Of a DNA stretch of 64,000 bases, positions 17,319 to 26,634 are shown in pieces. This DNA comes from Algoriphagus marinus (lineage in GTDB: Bacteria; Bacteroidota; Bacteroidia; Cytophagales; Cyclobacteriaceae). The stretch covers positions 1 through 64,000 of the forward strand of contig NZ_MSPQ01000002.1 in assembly GCF_001936475.1 (NCBI RefSeq), given 5' to 3'. A program made the position numbers and the translations under genes. How positions within the stretch are numbered: the stretch's first letter is position 1; each line of letters starts with the position of its first letter. Below the pieces are notes generated by a model that searched no databases, was not told the DNA's origin, and was given only the letters and a program-made list of their open reading frames with translations.

Positions 17319-20300
17319 TTAGTACTTAATTACTTTTTTGTGTAAAGTTAAATTGTTGGTATTAATCTTCAGGATATACAATCCGGCAGGACCGGTCATT
17401 GTCATCTCCATATTTAATTCTTCTTCTGACTTATTTGCCTCTTGAGACAGATACACACGACCCGCTAAATCTATAAGCTGCAACTGAATCTCGCCTCTAT
17501 AGCTATTGGAAATGGTAATATTCAGCTTATCTGCAGTTGGTATCGGCCCAACAAATATTCCAAATCGGCTTAATTCCGCCTCTTGATCTGGAATCGCAGA
17601 AATCACTGTAGGTTCAGAAATCCGATTACAACTATCGTCAAATATTGCTACTTGATATAGTCCATCACCTGTAGCTTCAAAAGATCTATTTGTCGCTCCT
17701 TGAATCTTGGCCCCATTGAGATACCACTGATAGGACGAACCTGGTTGTTGAGATGTAAGTACATTTCCATTAGCAACGATAGTAGGCTTTAGAAGATTAT
17801 TCTCTACAACTGTTACCTTTTGATCAAATTCTGTTATTCCAGATGAATTAGAAATAGTCAATTTAACGATGTACTCTCCAGGTTGATCAAAAACAAAAAT
17901 AGGGTTTTGATCAGTTGAGGTACCCTTACCACCGAAATCCCATAGATAAGTTGAGATAGCACCTTCACTTAAGTTCTCAAATTCCGAAGCAGCACCTACG
18001 CAACTAAATCTGGAATTGAAATTAGCAAAAAGTACATCATCACAATTCTGAGCTAACCATCCAGTTGAATTTGAAATAGATGCACTAGTGCCAAGATTAA
18101 TTATCGAGGCCCCTTCATGATCTACACTGGAAACATTGAGATTTTCAAAGCAATATTTCTTATACAATTCATGAATTAGTTTACCTTTTCCTGAAGCAGA
18201 AAGTAAAGCTTTAGAAGCGGCAGTAGCCTCAACAGAAATAGAATTTAAAACTGTAATTGATCCACTTTGATCTAAATTCAATTCTGATCCAGCGCCTAAG
18301 AATAAATCTTCGACCTCAGCAGCGGCAATTTTCAGAGTCATTTTTCCAGATAGGATCTCAAGATTCCTGAAACCTCCAGATAAAACATTTAATTCACCAG
18401 ACTCAATTTTAAGATTCGAAAAGTCTGTGTTAGAATTATTATCAAATTGGCCGGTTTGACCACTAAATGCGAGATTAACCCCCTCTTTCATGGTAGAATT
18501 ACTGGAAATAGTCAAATTATTTTCAAACTCAATTTCCTCAAGAGTGCCGGAAAGATTTGATGAAGAAGAAAGCGAAAGAGAATTTAGGTTCAATTGAGGA
18601 AACCCAATTTTCAGGTTTGCATTGGAAACTGACACTTGGTCTAATTTTTCAGCTTCTAGTAATTGCCAAGTTCCTGATGAAAATTCTAATTCCACATTAT
18701 CAAAAATCGCTTTTCCAAGCTCAACTAACTGATCATTTATGGTGGAATTGGTAAAGACAATTTTACCATTCTTAATGTCAGTAATTTGATTACTTACTCT
18801 AAACCCGTTAGAAACCACGATTTCATTTCCTTTTAGATCGAAAGTAACTAATTGATTACCAAAAAGATTAACACTAAACGCATTAGCATCGGCAGGGAAA
18901 TTTACCAAAATGGAACCTGCACTTGCCCCTTCGAATACAACTCTACTTCCCGCAGAAGGAATCCTATTTGCAGCAGGTCCATTAGAAGAAGTTGACCAGT
19001 TGGATGGATTATTCCAGTTTCCACCTGATGCACCTATCCAATACAAGGTTTCATCGGCTCCATCAGCAGTTCCTGCCTTCAACACAAAGGAAAAATCCTG
19101 AACTCCATTTTTCAATTCCCCCTTGTGCGTAACTCTCACTTTATAACGCTGAGGTTTTGGATTAGGAATATAAATCTGCTCTACATTATCTCTAAAGTTA
19201 TCTTTGTTGGTCTCCGCCTTTGCAGAAAGACTTAAAGATGGATCTAGCGTATAAGGGAAAAATGTATTTCCCTGCTCATCAATGATTCTTAAGTCCAAAT
19301 CATTTACAAGCATTAAGTTCTGAGGATTTACAGAAGGTGAAGTAGGATTTCCAGATGGATCAGTCCATGCTATGGAAATTCTAATCGGAGTGACTCCATC
19401 TGAAATAAATTCATTTTCAAAAGCAGTTCCTTGTGCAAGTTTTTCTTCACGAATCACGTCTGAGCTTCCATTCTCATTCAAAATAATTTCAGCAGCTCCT
19501 TTGGTATTTAGAAGCCCCCATCCATATACATAGTCTGGACCTGGATTATTTCCCGCTTCTTTTGTGGTATTTATCATTAGGGCTTTTAATGTCGAGGCCC
19601 ACATATATCTACCTGAATTTCTTTCAGAATACAATTGTTGAAGCAACAAGAGTGATCCGGTTACGTTTGGTGAAGCCATGGAAGTACCACTAAGAGAAGC
19701 ATAGGAATCAGTGGCGCCACCATCAGCAATAGCAGAACTAAAAACATTAACTCCCATTCCGACGACATCAGGTTTTATTCTTCCATCATCCACTGGGCCC
19801 ACGCTGGAAAAACTACTAATCGCAACGTCCTGAGGCCCGGTATATTCATTGATATTATTTATTGCCCCTACAGTAATGACATTTTTCGCAACTCCTTCAG
19901 GTCCAATGTTGTCATCTGGGCCATCTGGATTCCGAGATCCATCTCCTGAATCATCTCGGTCATTACCCGCTGCCCATACAACAGTATAATAAGGTTTAGC
20001 AAAAATCAAATCATCCAATCCTTTACTCTTACTACTGTAAAAACCAAACCTATATTCTTCATTTGGATCAACGGAAGCATTACCAGCCCATACCCAAGCA
20101 TTACTGGAATTTCGATACCAACCCAGGACGATTCCATAAGAGTGATTGGAAACTAGGTGCCCATTAGTTTTTGTAATCGGATCATAAGCATTCACGTTCA
20201 TTTTGGAAAGGTCACTTTCCCAATTAAAAGCCCAACCAGTAGCTTCGCTTGCCATTCCTTTTGCATTTGCATTGACCCCTCCTGCCATAATAGTCCCTGA

Positions 20301-20771
20301 GACGTGAGTCGCGTGATTACTAATAGTTTCTGTAGAACCATCTACTTGCGTAAGCCTACCTTGAAACTCCACATGATCAGGCTTAGGGCGGGTTTGGTCA
20401 TATATTCCCACAGTCATTCCTTTACCGGTAAGATTTAGACCTAAGCTTCCTCCTTGCTGAAGGGCATTGGTGGATGTCGTGATAGCAGCTCGAGTATTAA
20501 AAATAGTGTAGTAAACCGGAGCATTTGACTCATCAAAAAAATTGAGCTCAGCAATCTCTCCGTTTTCTAACTTAAGTAAATAAGGAATCCCCAATTGAGA
20601 AGCTTTCTGCTTCATAGCTTCTTTATTCAGAATAAAAGAAGGGAAATTTGTATTAAAGTTCTTTGATATAGTACTCCTCTCTTTTTCAAGGGAAGGAGAA
20701 TTAACTATTTGTTGTGCGTTTAAAAAACCAAAGCTTAAGCCTAATAGCCAAATCGTAAATATTAATCTCAT
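17319..20771 (-). CDS. T9SS-sorted subtilisin-like (S8) serine protease with PKD domain
   Basis: This 1150-residue secreted protease has a signal peptide, a short prodomain-like region, an S8 catalytic domain with Asp125 (VGIYDQT), His156 (NHATHVSGT), oxyanion Asn in AAGNDRD and Ser364 (LSGTSMASPN), then beta-rich modules with a long solenoid-like stretch, a PKD domain (YLWDFGGKGTS near 920) and a C-terminal T9SS type A sorting domain (GPIPTADKLNI ... GLYILKI ... HKKVIKY). It should be exported to the surface through the type IX system. I start at the ATG at 20771; a TTG lies one codon upstream. It follows a SusC-SusD-lipoprotein set on the same strand, suggesting an extracellular protein or peptide use locus, though a terminator lies between. 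Confidence 0.93.
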   Translation of the reverse strand: MRLIFTIWLLGLSFGFLNAQQIVNSPSLEKERSTISKNFNTNFPSFILNKEAMKQKASQLGIPYLLKLENGEIAELNFFDESNAPVYYTIFNTRAAITTSTNALQQGGSLGLNLTGKGMTVGIYDQTRPKPDHVEFQGRLTQVDGSTETISNHATHVSGTIMAGGVNANAKGMASEATGWAFNWESDLSKMNVNAYDPITKTNGHLVSNHSYGIVLGWYRNSSNAWVWAGNASVDPNEEYRFGFYSSKSKGLDDLIFAKPYYTVVWAAGNDRDDSGDGSRNPDGPDDNIGPEGVAKNVITVGAINNINEYTGPQDVAISSFSSVGPVDDGRIKPDVVGMGVNVFSSAIADGGATDSYASLSGTSMASPNVTGSLLLLQQLYSERNSGRYMWASTLKALMINTTKEAGNNPGPDYVYGWGLLNTKGAAEIILNENGSSDVIREEKLAQGTAFENEFISDGVTPIRISIAWTDPSGNPTSPSVNPQNLMLVNDLDLRIIDEQGNTFFPYTLDPSLSLSAKAETNKDNFRDNVEQIYIPNPKPQRYKVRVTHKGELKNGVQDFSFVLKAGTADGADETLYWIGASGGNWNNPSNWSTSSNGPAANRIPSAGSRVVFEGASAGSILVNFPADANAFSVNLFGNQLVTFDLKGNEIVVSNGFRVSNQITDIKNGKIVFTNSTINDQLVELGKAIFDNVELEFSSGTWQLLEAEKLDQVSVSNANLKIGFPQLNLNSLSLSSSSNLSGTLEEIEFENNLTISSNSTMKEGVNLAFSGQTGQFDNNSNTDFSNLKIESGELNVLSGGFRNLEILSGKMTLKIAAAEVEDLFLGAGSELNLDQSGSITVLNSISVEATAASKALLSASGKGKLIHELYKKYCFENLNVSSVDHEGASIINLGTSASISNSTGWLAQNCDDVLFANFNSRFSCVGAASEFENLSEGAISTYLWDFGGKGTSTDQNPIFVFDQPGEYIVKLTISNSSGITEFDQKVTVVENNLLKPTIVANGNVLTSQQPGSSYQWYLNGAKIQGATNRSFEATGDGLYQVAIFDDSCNRISEPTVISAIPDQEAELSRFGIFVGPIPTADKLNITISNSYRGEIQLQLIDLAGRVYLSQEANKSEEELNMEMTMTGPAGLYILKINTNNLTLHKKVIKY

Positions 20772-20831
20772 CAAATTTTTATCTATATACTGACATACAA
20801 GTTACCAACGCTTTAAAATTAATTAAAGTTT

Positions 20832-20862
20832 AAAAAAAAGAGGGCTATAAAAGCCCTCTTTT
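20832..20862 (-). terminator. Terminator after the SusCD-associated lipoprotein gene
   Basis: AAAAGAGGGCT and AGCCCTCTTTT form an 11-bp perfect stem around a five-base loop, with a T-run on the minus strand. It closes the SusC-SusD-lipoprotein unit before the protease gene. Confidence 0.88.
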
Positions 20863-20881
20863 AAATAAAACTTAAGAGAAT

Positions 20882-21730
20882 TTAAACTTTGGTTAGAACC
20901 ACAGTTCCACCATCTCCCCAAGTATTTGACCAAGTAATGGTAATTGTTTTATCATCGTTTACAACACCTGAAATAGTAAACGGATCTTGATACTGATCTT
21001 GATTAGATGCAGCACCAGTAAGGACATTACAATTATCTCTGATGGTTCCAGTTGGTCTAGCATCATTGTAAATGCCAGGATACATTCCAAAAGACATATC
21101 GCTCATTGTATATGAGCCAGTACCAGCAACAGCAAAAGACATAGTGCTAGCAGATGCTATCACGAAATCAGTTGCAGTCTGTCTAGGCCCACCTGCTCCA
21201 TCACCTGTCTGAAGATACTCCCAGAATACGGAGTATGTTCCAGCTAATTCTGAAGGACAGATTACGCGAATAGCTACTTTTAATGAGCCATAGTTGGATG
21301 AAACTTCAGCACCAGTGGCACTTGAAATTTTCAAAACCAGATCCGGTCTTTCGGATGGATCGATATTTCCAGTCAATACAGTGATTGGTAAGTTGGTGAT
21401 AAACTCACCTGCACCAATGGTAATTGATTTAGAATCCAATCTGTAGTGAACCCCTTCCACAGCAGTGGAAGTAGGGTCAGCCTCTATATTCACAGTTACA
21501 GCAGAAGCACCTGATGTAGATACTCTGTTGACTTGAACATTTAATACATCAGTCTGAGAAGCAGTCAATCTTACATAAGATTGGGTCAATCCATTTGGTA
21601 GATTTGCCGCATTAAACTCAACCTGATTCCCGTCGAAGAAGGTATCAACACCTTGATCTTCAAAACAAGCAGTGGTTGTCAGCGTAGCGACAAGCATTGC
21701 TAGGAAAATATATATTTTATTACTTTTCAT
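20882..21730 (-). CDS. SusCD-associated surface lipoprotein (Calx-beta/DUF4843-like)
   Basis: This 282-residue lipoprotein has a lipobox ending TTAC at about residue 22. The N-terminal half resembles the Calx-beta/DUF4843/DUF1735 type of Ig-like domain found in SusCD operons (VNIEADPTSTAVEGVHYRL, then ITIGAGEF). The C-terminal half contains ELAGTYSVFWEY and repeated beta strands, as in ligand-binding surface proteins. By position (15 bases after susD) it is the SusE-like accessory component, displayed on the cell surface to help capture substrate. The ligand is unknown. Family assignment is approximate. Confidence 0.75.
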   Translation of the reverse strand: MKSNKIYIFLAMLVATLTTTACFEDQGVDTFFDGNQVEFNAANLPNGLTQSYVRLTASQTDVLNVQVNRVSTSGASAVTVNIEADPTSTAVEGVHYRLDSKSITIGAGEFITNLPITVLTGNIDPSERPDLVLKISSATGAEVSSNYGSLKVAIRVICPSELAGTYSVFWEYLQTGDGAGGPRQTATDFVIASASTMSFAVAGTGSYTMSDMSFGMYPGIYNDARPTGTIRDNCNVLTGAASNQDQYQDPFTISGVVNDDKTITITWSNTWGDGGTVVLTKV

Positions 21731-21744
21731 TATTTTTTCCGGTT

Positions 21745-23175
21745 TTAGTTATAACCTGGGTTGTCTACCAACAGCTCATTTAATTGTATCTGATCCTGAG
21801 GAAGAGGAGCAAGAAGTCTGTAATCCGAATAAGGTACAGGCTCATTATTTCCATGCTTCGTGATAGTAAGCCCATTTCTTTTTAAATCGAACCATCTATG
21901 TCCTTCAACAGCAAATTCAAGTCTTCTTTCAGTCATAATTCGATTGAATAGAGCATCTCCAGACAAGCCAGCATCTACTGCCGCTAAACCTCTGTTAGTT
22001 CTCAATGCATTCAAATCTGATCTTGCTCCAGCAGCATCATTGGTTCTGAATCTGGCTTCTGCTCTGATTAGATAAAGCTCTGCAGCTCTAATAATCGGAA
22101 GATTCTCTAGGAAATCACCTTTGGTACCTAACCACTTGTTAGATCTGTAAACTGTACCTGAAGCACCAGAACGAGTAGTTTCAGTCCAAGTATTTCTTCG
22201 CACATCTCCAGTCTCGTAAGTTGCAAGCAATTCATTCGATGCAGTTACAATAAACTGTGCACTGTTGAATACATTGGCTGTAAGTGTACACATGGAGTTA
22301 TTCACACCATCTACAGTTGACCAATCCACTGATCTGATTTCAACCTCAAAAAGAGATTCAGGATTAGGATAAGTAGAGAAGCCTGATACATAATTCTCAG
22401 GAGTAGCTAGACCAGTACCATCGTTAGCAAGGCCAAAAGTAGCCATTGCCTGAGATGCCATAGCCGCAGCCTCAGCAAACTTTGAATCATATAAGTAAAC
22501 TCGTGCAAGAAGTGCTTCAGCAGCTCCTTTGGTTACTCTATAAATACCAGCTGTACCTTTAGCAGCAGTTGGAAGCAATCCAATTGCAGTATTCAAGTCA
22601 GACTCAATCAGATCATATACTTGTCTGTTTGTAGATCTAGCTTTGAAGTCTGCATCCGAGAAACCCAATGTTGGTTCAGTTCTGATAATTACTGAATTGT
22701 TCCAACCGTTCACTTCTTTTCCTGGCTCATATCCATAGACTTTAGCCATATCGAAATAGTATAGGGATCTTAAGAATAGTGCCTCGCCCTTAATTCGATT
22801 CTTTCTAGCCGCATCACCATCAATTTCATCAATGCCAGCGATTACGATATTAGTCTGGTTGATGGAACCATAATTACCCCAAAGTCCGATATGCGCTCTG
22901 TCTGCATTTACTTCTTGACCAATATATCGGCCTGTATTTGCGATAATTCTTAGATTATCCGCCATAATTTCAGGCGCGATCATCAAAGTTTGTCCATAAT
23001 TCCCGAAACCTCTTGCACCACCATAAGCGGCAGCCAATACAGACTCATACCCATTAATATCAGATAATGCTGTCTGCGGTGTTAAACTTTGTCTTGGCTC
23101 GGTATCCAATAAATCTGAGCAAGAAGCCAGAGATAAGACGGATCCAAGCGCTATAATTTTTATATAATTTTTCAT
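21745..23175 (-). CDS. SusD/RagB-family surface nutrient-binding lipoprotein
   Basis: SusD-like proteins form the lid over a SusC channel and capture glycans or peptides. The 476 residues show a lipobox (LGSVLSLASC), the common opening LLDTEPRQSLTP, four-helix TPR-like elements (FLRSLYYFDMAKVYG, GAAEALLARVYLYD) and the C-terminal signature AELYLIRAEARFRTNDAAGARSDLN with RRLEFAVEGHRWFDLKR, each typical of RagB/SusD. It lies 12 bases after susC and 15 before the accessory lipoprotein. The substrate cannot be read from the sequence. The downstream protease favours a proteinaceous substrate, as for RagAB, but this is inference. Confidence 0.95.
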   Translation of the reverse strand: MKNYIKIIALGSVLSLASCSDLLDTEPRQSLTPQTALSDINGYESVLAAAYGGARGFGNYGQTLMIAPEIMADNLRIIANTGRYIGQEVNADRAHIGLWGNYGSINQTNIVIAGIDEIDGDAARKNRIKGEALFLRSLYYFDMAKVYGYEPGKEVNGWNNSVIIRTEPTLGFSDADFKARSTNRQVYDLIESDLNTAIGLLPTAAKGTAGIYRVTKGAAEALLARVYLYDSKFAEAAAMASQAMATFGLANDGTGLATPENYVSGFSTYPNPESLFEVEIRSVDWSTVDGVNNSMCTLTANVFNSAQFIVTASNELLATYETGDVRRNTWTETTRSGASGTVYRSNKWLGTKGDFLENLPIIRAAELYLIRAEARFRTNDAAGARSDLNALRTNRGLAAVDAGLSGDALFNRIMTERRLEFAVEGHRWFDLKRNGLTITKHGNNEPVPYSDYRLLAPLPQDQIQLNELLVDNPGYN

Positions 23176-23187
23176 TCCTATTTCTAA

Positions 23188-26166
23188 TTAGAAGTTAAGA
23201 TTGATACCGGCAGAAATCTGACGAGCATTTGGATAAGCACCGTAAGTGTTTCCGATTGAGTTAGCCTCAGGATCAATTCCGTTGTAATTGGTAAACGTTG
23301 CCAAGTTCAATCCTTGAACAAATAACGAAGCGCTTGCCATACCTATTTTGCTTGCTGCAGCTGAACCCAATGTATAATTTAGGGTCACTTGCTTCAATCT
23401 CACATATCCACCGTCACTCATCAAACGAGTAGAGAAAGTGTTAACATTTGAAGTACCTGGCTCTTGACCGCCTTCAAAAGGTCTACCTACAGTTGTGATA
23501 TCGCCTGGCTGCTTCCAATATTCTAATTGATTCACTAGCAAGTTACCAGTTCCAGATCCCCAGTTTGCTAGGTTATATAAATCTGAATTGGTTGCAAAGT
23601 TACCGAACTGATACTGAAAGAATACTTCTAGTGTCAATGGACCATAAGAGAAGGTGTTAGAAAGACCACCATAGCTAGAAGGCAATGCACTTCCTCTATA
23701 ATCTAATGTATTTTGGCCTGTCACATAAGTAAAGTTTCCTGTTCCAGTTCCATCATCATACATCGCTCTACCATTTGCAGGGTTAACTCCTAGGTATTGA
23801 TTAGTATAGAAGAAAGAAATAGGTCTTCCAACGATTAAATCGTTACCAATTCGATCCAAGCCATCATACAAGGAAATAAGCTCATTTTCCAAGAACGTGA
23901 TATTGAAGCCTGTGCTCCACTGGAATTTTCCAGCTACAATATTTACGGTCTGAATATCCAAGTCAATTCCTTGGTTTCTTACTTCACCTGTATTTCTTGT
24001 AATTGATCCAAATCCTGAATCAGTTGGAAGAGGCGTATTGAACAATAGATTTTTTGAATTTTTTCTCCAGAAATCTACCGTAGTGATGATACGACCGTTG
24101 AACAAAGTTGCATCCAAACCAAGGTTTATGGTTTCTGATTCTTCCCAAGTCAATAAATCGTTACCCAATTGGCTCAAATCTAATCCACCCTGACCCAAAT
24201 ACTGTCCTGATGAACCCACAAGTGTTCTTGAAGCAAAATTGGCAATATCAGAGTTACCAGTTACACCGTAAGATGCTCTAACTCTCAAGTTATCCAACCA
24301 AGTAACATCCTGAAGGAATGCCTCAGAAGAAAGTCTCCAACCTGCAGAAGCAGCGTAGAAGGTACCCCATCTGTTTTTCTCTCCAAATCTAGAGTGCCCA
24401 TCTCTTCTAACAGTTACGTCAGCAGTGTAGCGATCATCGTAATCGTATTTCGCTTGGCCAAAGAAGCCTGCTCTTTTATATTCAGTGAATGAACTACCTA
24501 CAGAGAATGGCACTGCAGCGTTGTTCAAGTAAATTAAAGTAGGATTAGGGAAACCTCTACCAGTTGCAGTTTGTAAATCAGACTGAGAACCTTTGTATTC
24601 AAAACCTAAGATACCAGATACGGTATGCACCTCATTAAATTTCCTGTTGAAATTAAAGTTGTGGTTGGTATTGAAGTTTGTATTTCTTCTGGCTGTGAAG
24701 GTAGAAGCTCCACCATAAGAAGAGAACACAGGAATTGTTGAAGGTCTGTTATTGATATCCGCATTATCTGAGAAATCAAGACCGAAATAAGAAGTCCAGC
24801 TTAACCATGGTGCGATTTGATAATTCAACTGAAGGTTAGAAACTGTTTGTACAGTTTTTCCGCTTCTTAATTCTTCAAATACCCCTTGTACGATGTTATA
24901 ACCAAACAAGTGGTTAGAAGGATATCGAGCAAATTCACCATCCTCATCATATATTGGAACATTTGGACGAGCTGAAAAACCAGCTACGAATGGTCCATTC
25001 ACGAAGTTACCTCTATCAATCGATCCATTTGTATTCTGAAAGGATAATGAAAGGTTAGCTGCTACAGTTAGATTTTTGTTTGGTCTATGTGTAACATTCA
25101 AACGACCAGTAGCTCTATTGTAATCAGACATTTCAATTTGACCTTCCTGCTTAGTGTAAGAACCCGAAAGGAAGAACGTAGTTTTTTCATCACCTCCAGA
25201 AATGGAAAGATCATAAACACTCAATCTACCTTGTCTGTAAAGCGCATCTAGCCAGTCATAACTTTGAAGATTTGGATCTTCAGGATTACCATAAGTAGCA
25301 TCTGAACCTGAAGTAGCTAAACCACGGTTTTGATAAGCTACTCTTTTGATGCCAGCTAATTGAGAGGCATCCATCACATCATAAAGATTCAATGGCTGAA
25401 CAATACCTTCTTGAACTGAAACTTTAACTTGAGACTTTCCTTTTTTTCCTTTTTTAGTATTGATCAAAACAACACCGTTTGCAGCTTGAGCTCCATAAAT
25501 CGCAGCAGCGGCAGCATCCTTCAAAACTTCGATTGACTCGATGTCATTTGGGTTGATAGACGCAAGAGCGTTTTGAGAACCTTGACCAGAAAGACCACCG
25601 TTATTAACTTGAACACCATCCACAATGTAAAGTGGATCATTACCAGCGTTGATCGAACCAACACCTCTAATACGTACGTTCAAAGTACCTCCTGGCTGAC
25701 CAGAAGTTGAAGTTACCTGAACACCAGCGATTCGACCTTGCATTGCACGGTCAAATGACTGTACAGGTAGGTTTTCGAATACCTCACCCTTTACAGATGA
25801 AATAGCACCTGTAATTTCTCTTTTTGACTGATCTCCGTAAGATGTAATTACGAATTCAGACAAAGCTTGAACATCTGGTTCCATAGCCACATCGATTGTG
25901 GTTCTGTTGCCAATTGTTACCTCTTGTGGTCTTAAGCCGACGAAGGTAAAGACCAAAACATTGCTTCCGGCAGGAACACTAATGGAATACTTGCCATCAA
26001 GATCTGTGGCTGTTCCAATCGTCGTTCCTTTTACCAGAACTGTTGCACCTGGCACTCCAAGGTTATCCTCATTGGAAATAACCGTACCAGTAATCACGCG
26101 GTTTTGGGCAAATGCAACAGCACTTCCCAACATCAGCATGAGTCCTAGAAGTAAAACTTTCCTCAT
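23188..26166 (-). CDS. SusC/RagA-family TonB-dependent transporter
   Basis: This 992-residue outer-membrane transporter has a signal peptide (to AFAQ), a carboxypeptidase-regulatory-like domain (about 22-105: GTVISNEDNLGVPGATVLVKGT, TDLDGKYSI), the TonB-box/plug region (ITSYGDQSKREITGAIS, then LPVQSFDRAMQGRIAGVQVT, VRIRGVGSINAGNDPLYIVDG) and a 22-strand barrel ending in a terminal strand with INLNF. It imports ligands captured by the SusD partner using TonB energy. No sigma/anti-sigma pair lies adjacent. Upstream lies a 468-base AT-rich gap, presumably its regulatory region. Confidence 0.96.
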   Translation of the reverse strand: MRKVLLLGLMLMLGSAVAFAQNRVITGTVISNEDNLGVPGATVLVKGTTIGTATDLDGKYSISVPAGSNVLVFTFVGLRPQEVTIGNRTTIDVAMEPDVQALSEFVITSYGDQSKREITGAISSVKGEVFENLPVQSFDRAMQGRIAGVQVTSTSGQPGGTLNVRIRGVGSINAGNDPLYIVDGVQVNNGGLSGQGSQNALASINPNDIESIEVLKDAAAAAIYGAQAANGVVLINTKKGKKGKSQVKVSVQEGIVQPLNLYDVMDASQLAGIKRVAYQNRGLATSGSDATYGNPEDPNLQSYDWLDALYRQGRLSVYDLSISGGDEKTTFFLSGSYTKQEGQIEMSDYNRATGRLNVTHRPNKNLTVAANLSLSFQNTNGSIDRGNFVNGPFVAGFSARPNVPIYDEDGEFARYPSNHLFGYNIVQGVFEELRSGKTVQTVSNLQLNYQIAPWLSWTSYFGLDFSDNADINNRPSTIPVFSSYGGASTFTARRNTNFNTNHNFNFNRKFNEVHTVSGILGFEYKGSQSDLQTATGRGFPNPTLIYLNNAAVPFSVGSSFTEYKRAGFFGQAKYDYDDRYTADVTVRRDGHSRFGEKNRWGTFYAASAGWRLSSEAFLQDVTWLDNLRVRASYGVTGNSDIANFASRTLVGSSGQYLGQGGLDLSQLGNDLLTWEESETINLGLDATLFNGRIITTVDFWRKNSKNLLFNTPLPTDSGFGSITRNTGEVRNQGIDLDIQTVNIVAGKFQWSTGFNITFLENELISLYDGLDRIGNDLIVGRPISFFYTNQYLGVNPANGRAMYDDGTGTGNFTYVTGQNTLDYRGSALPSSYGGLSNTFSYGPLTLEVFFQYQFGNFATNSDLYNLANWGSGTGNLLVNQLEYWKQPGDITTVGRPFEGGQEPGTSNVNTFSTRLMSDGGYVRLKQVTLNYTLGSAAASKIGMASASLFVQGLNLATFTNYNGIDPEANSIGNTYGAYPNARQISAGINLNF

Positions 26167-26634
26167 ATTTGGTTTGATTATGGTTTAAATTAGACTCAAT
26201 GATATCCCTAAAAGCGGAATAACACAAAGGCTCTACCTTATAAAAATCTAAATAGTTTAAATCTTCATTTTTAGAAAAAATTGTATTAAAAACATAATCG
26301 AAATAAAATTTTGAATAAAAGGTTAATTCAAAATTTTATCAATTTTTAGAGGTGTTAATTTATTGTTAACAAAAGTTAATTTTATAGAAAAAAAATTCAA
26401 ATCCTTGAAAAATATTTTTAGCACAGGTAAACAGTTGTTTATTTCTTTAAAAAACACAAGGACAAAATATTATTAAATCGAATGTGATTAAAGAGAATAT
26501 TTTTTGTCAAATACTTATTATTTGTGATATAATTGACTGAATCAATTATGTATTTAAAAATGTTTCTATGTTAACAGTTTAATGAAAATTTATTAGTTGA
26601 TCTCCTGGCTCCAATAATTAATCTTCTCTTAAGC
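26167..26634 (-). promoter_or_regulatory. AT-rich gap upstream of susC with an inverted repeat
   Basis: A 468-base gap without a credible gene on either strand. Bases 26529-26549 form a perfect 8-5-8 inverted repeat (ATAATTGA CTGAA TCAATTAT) that could be an operator or the end of the PorE-like side; no TAnnTTTG box was found in the expected orientation. Long A and T runs dominate the rest. Confidence 0.35.
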
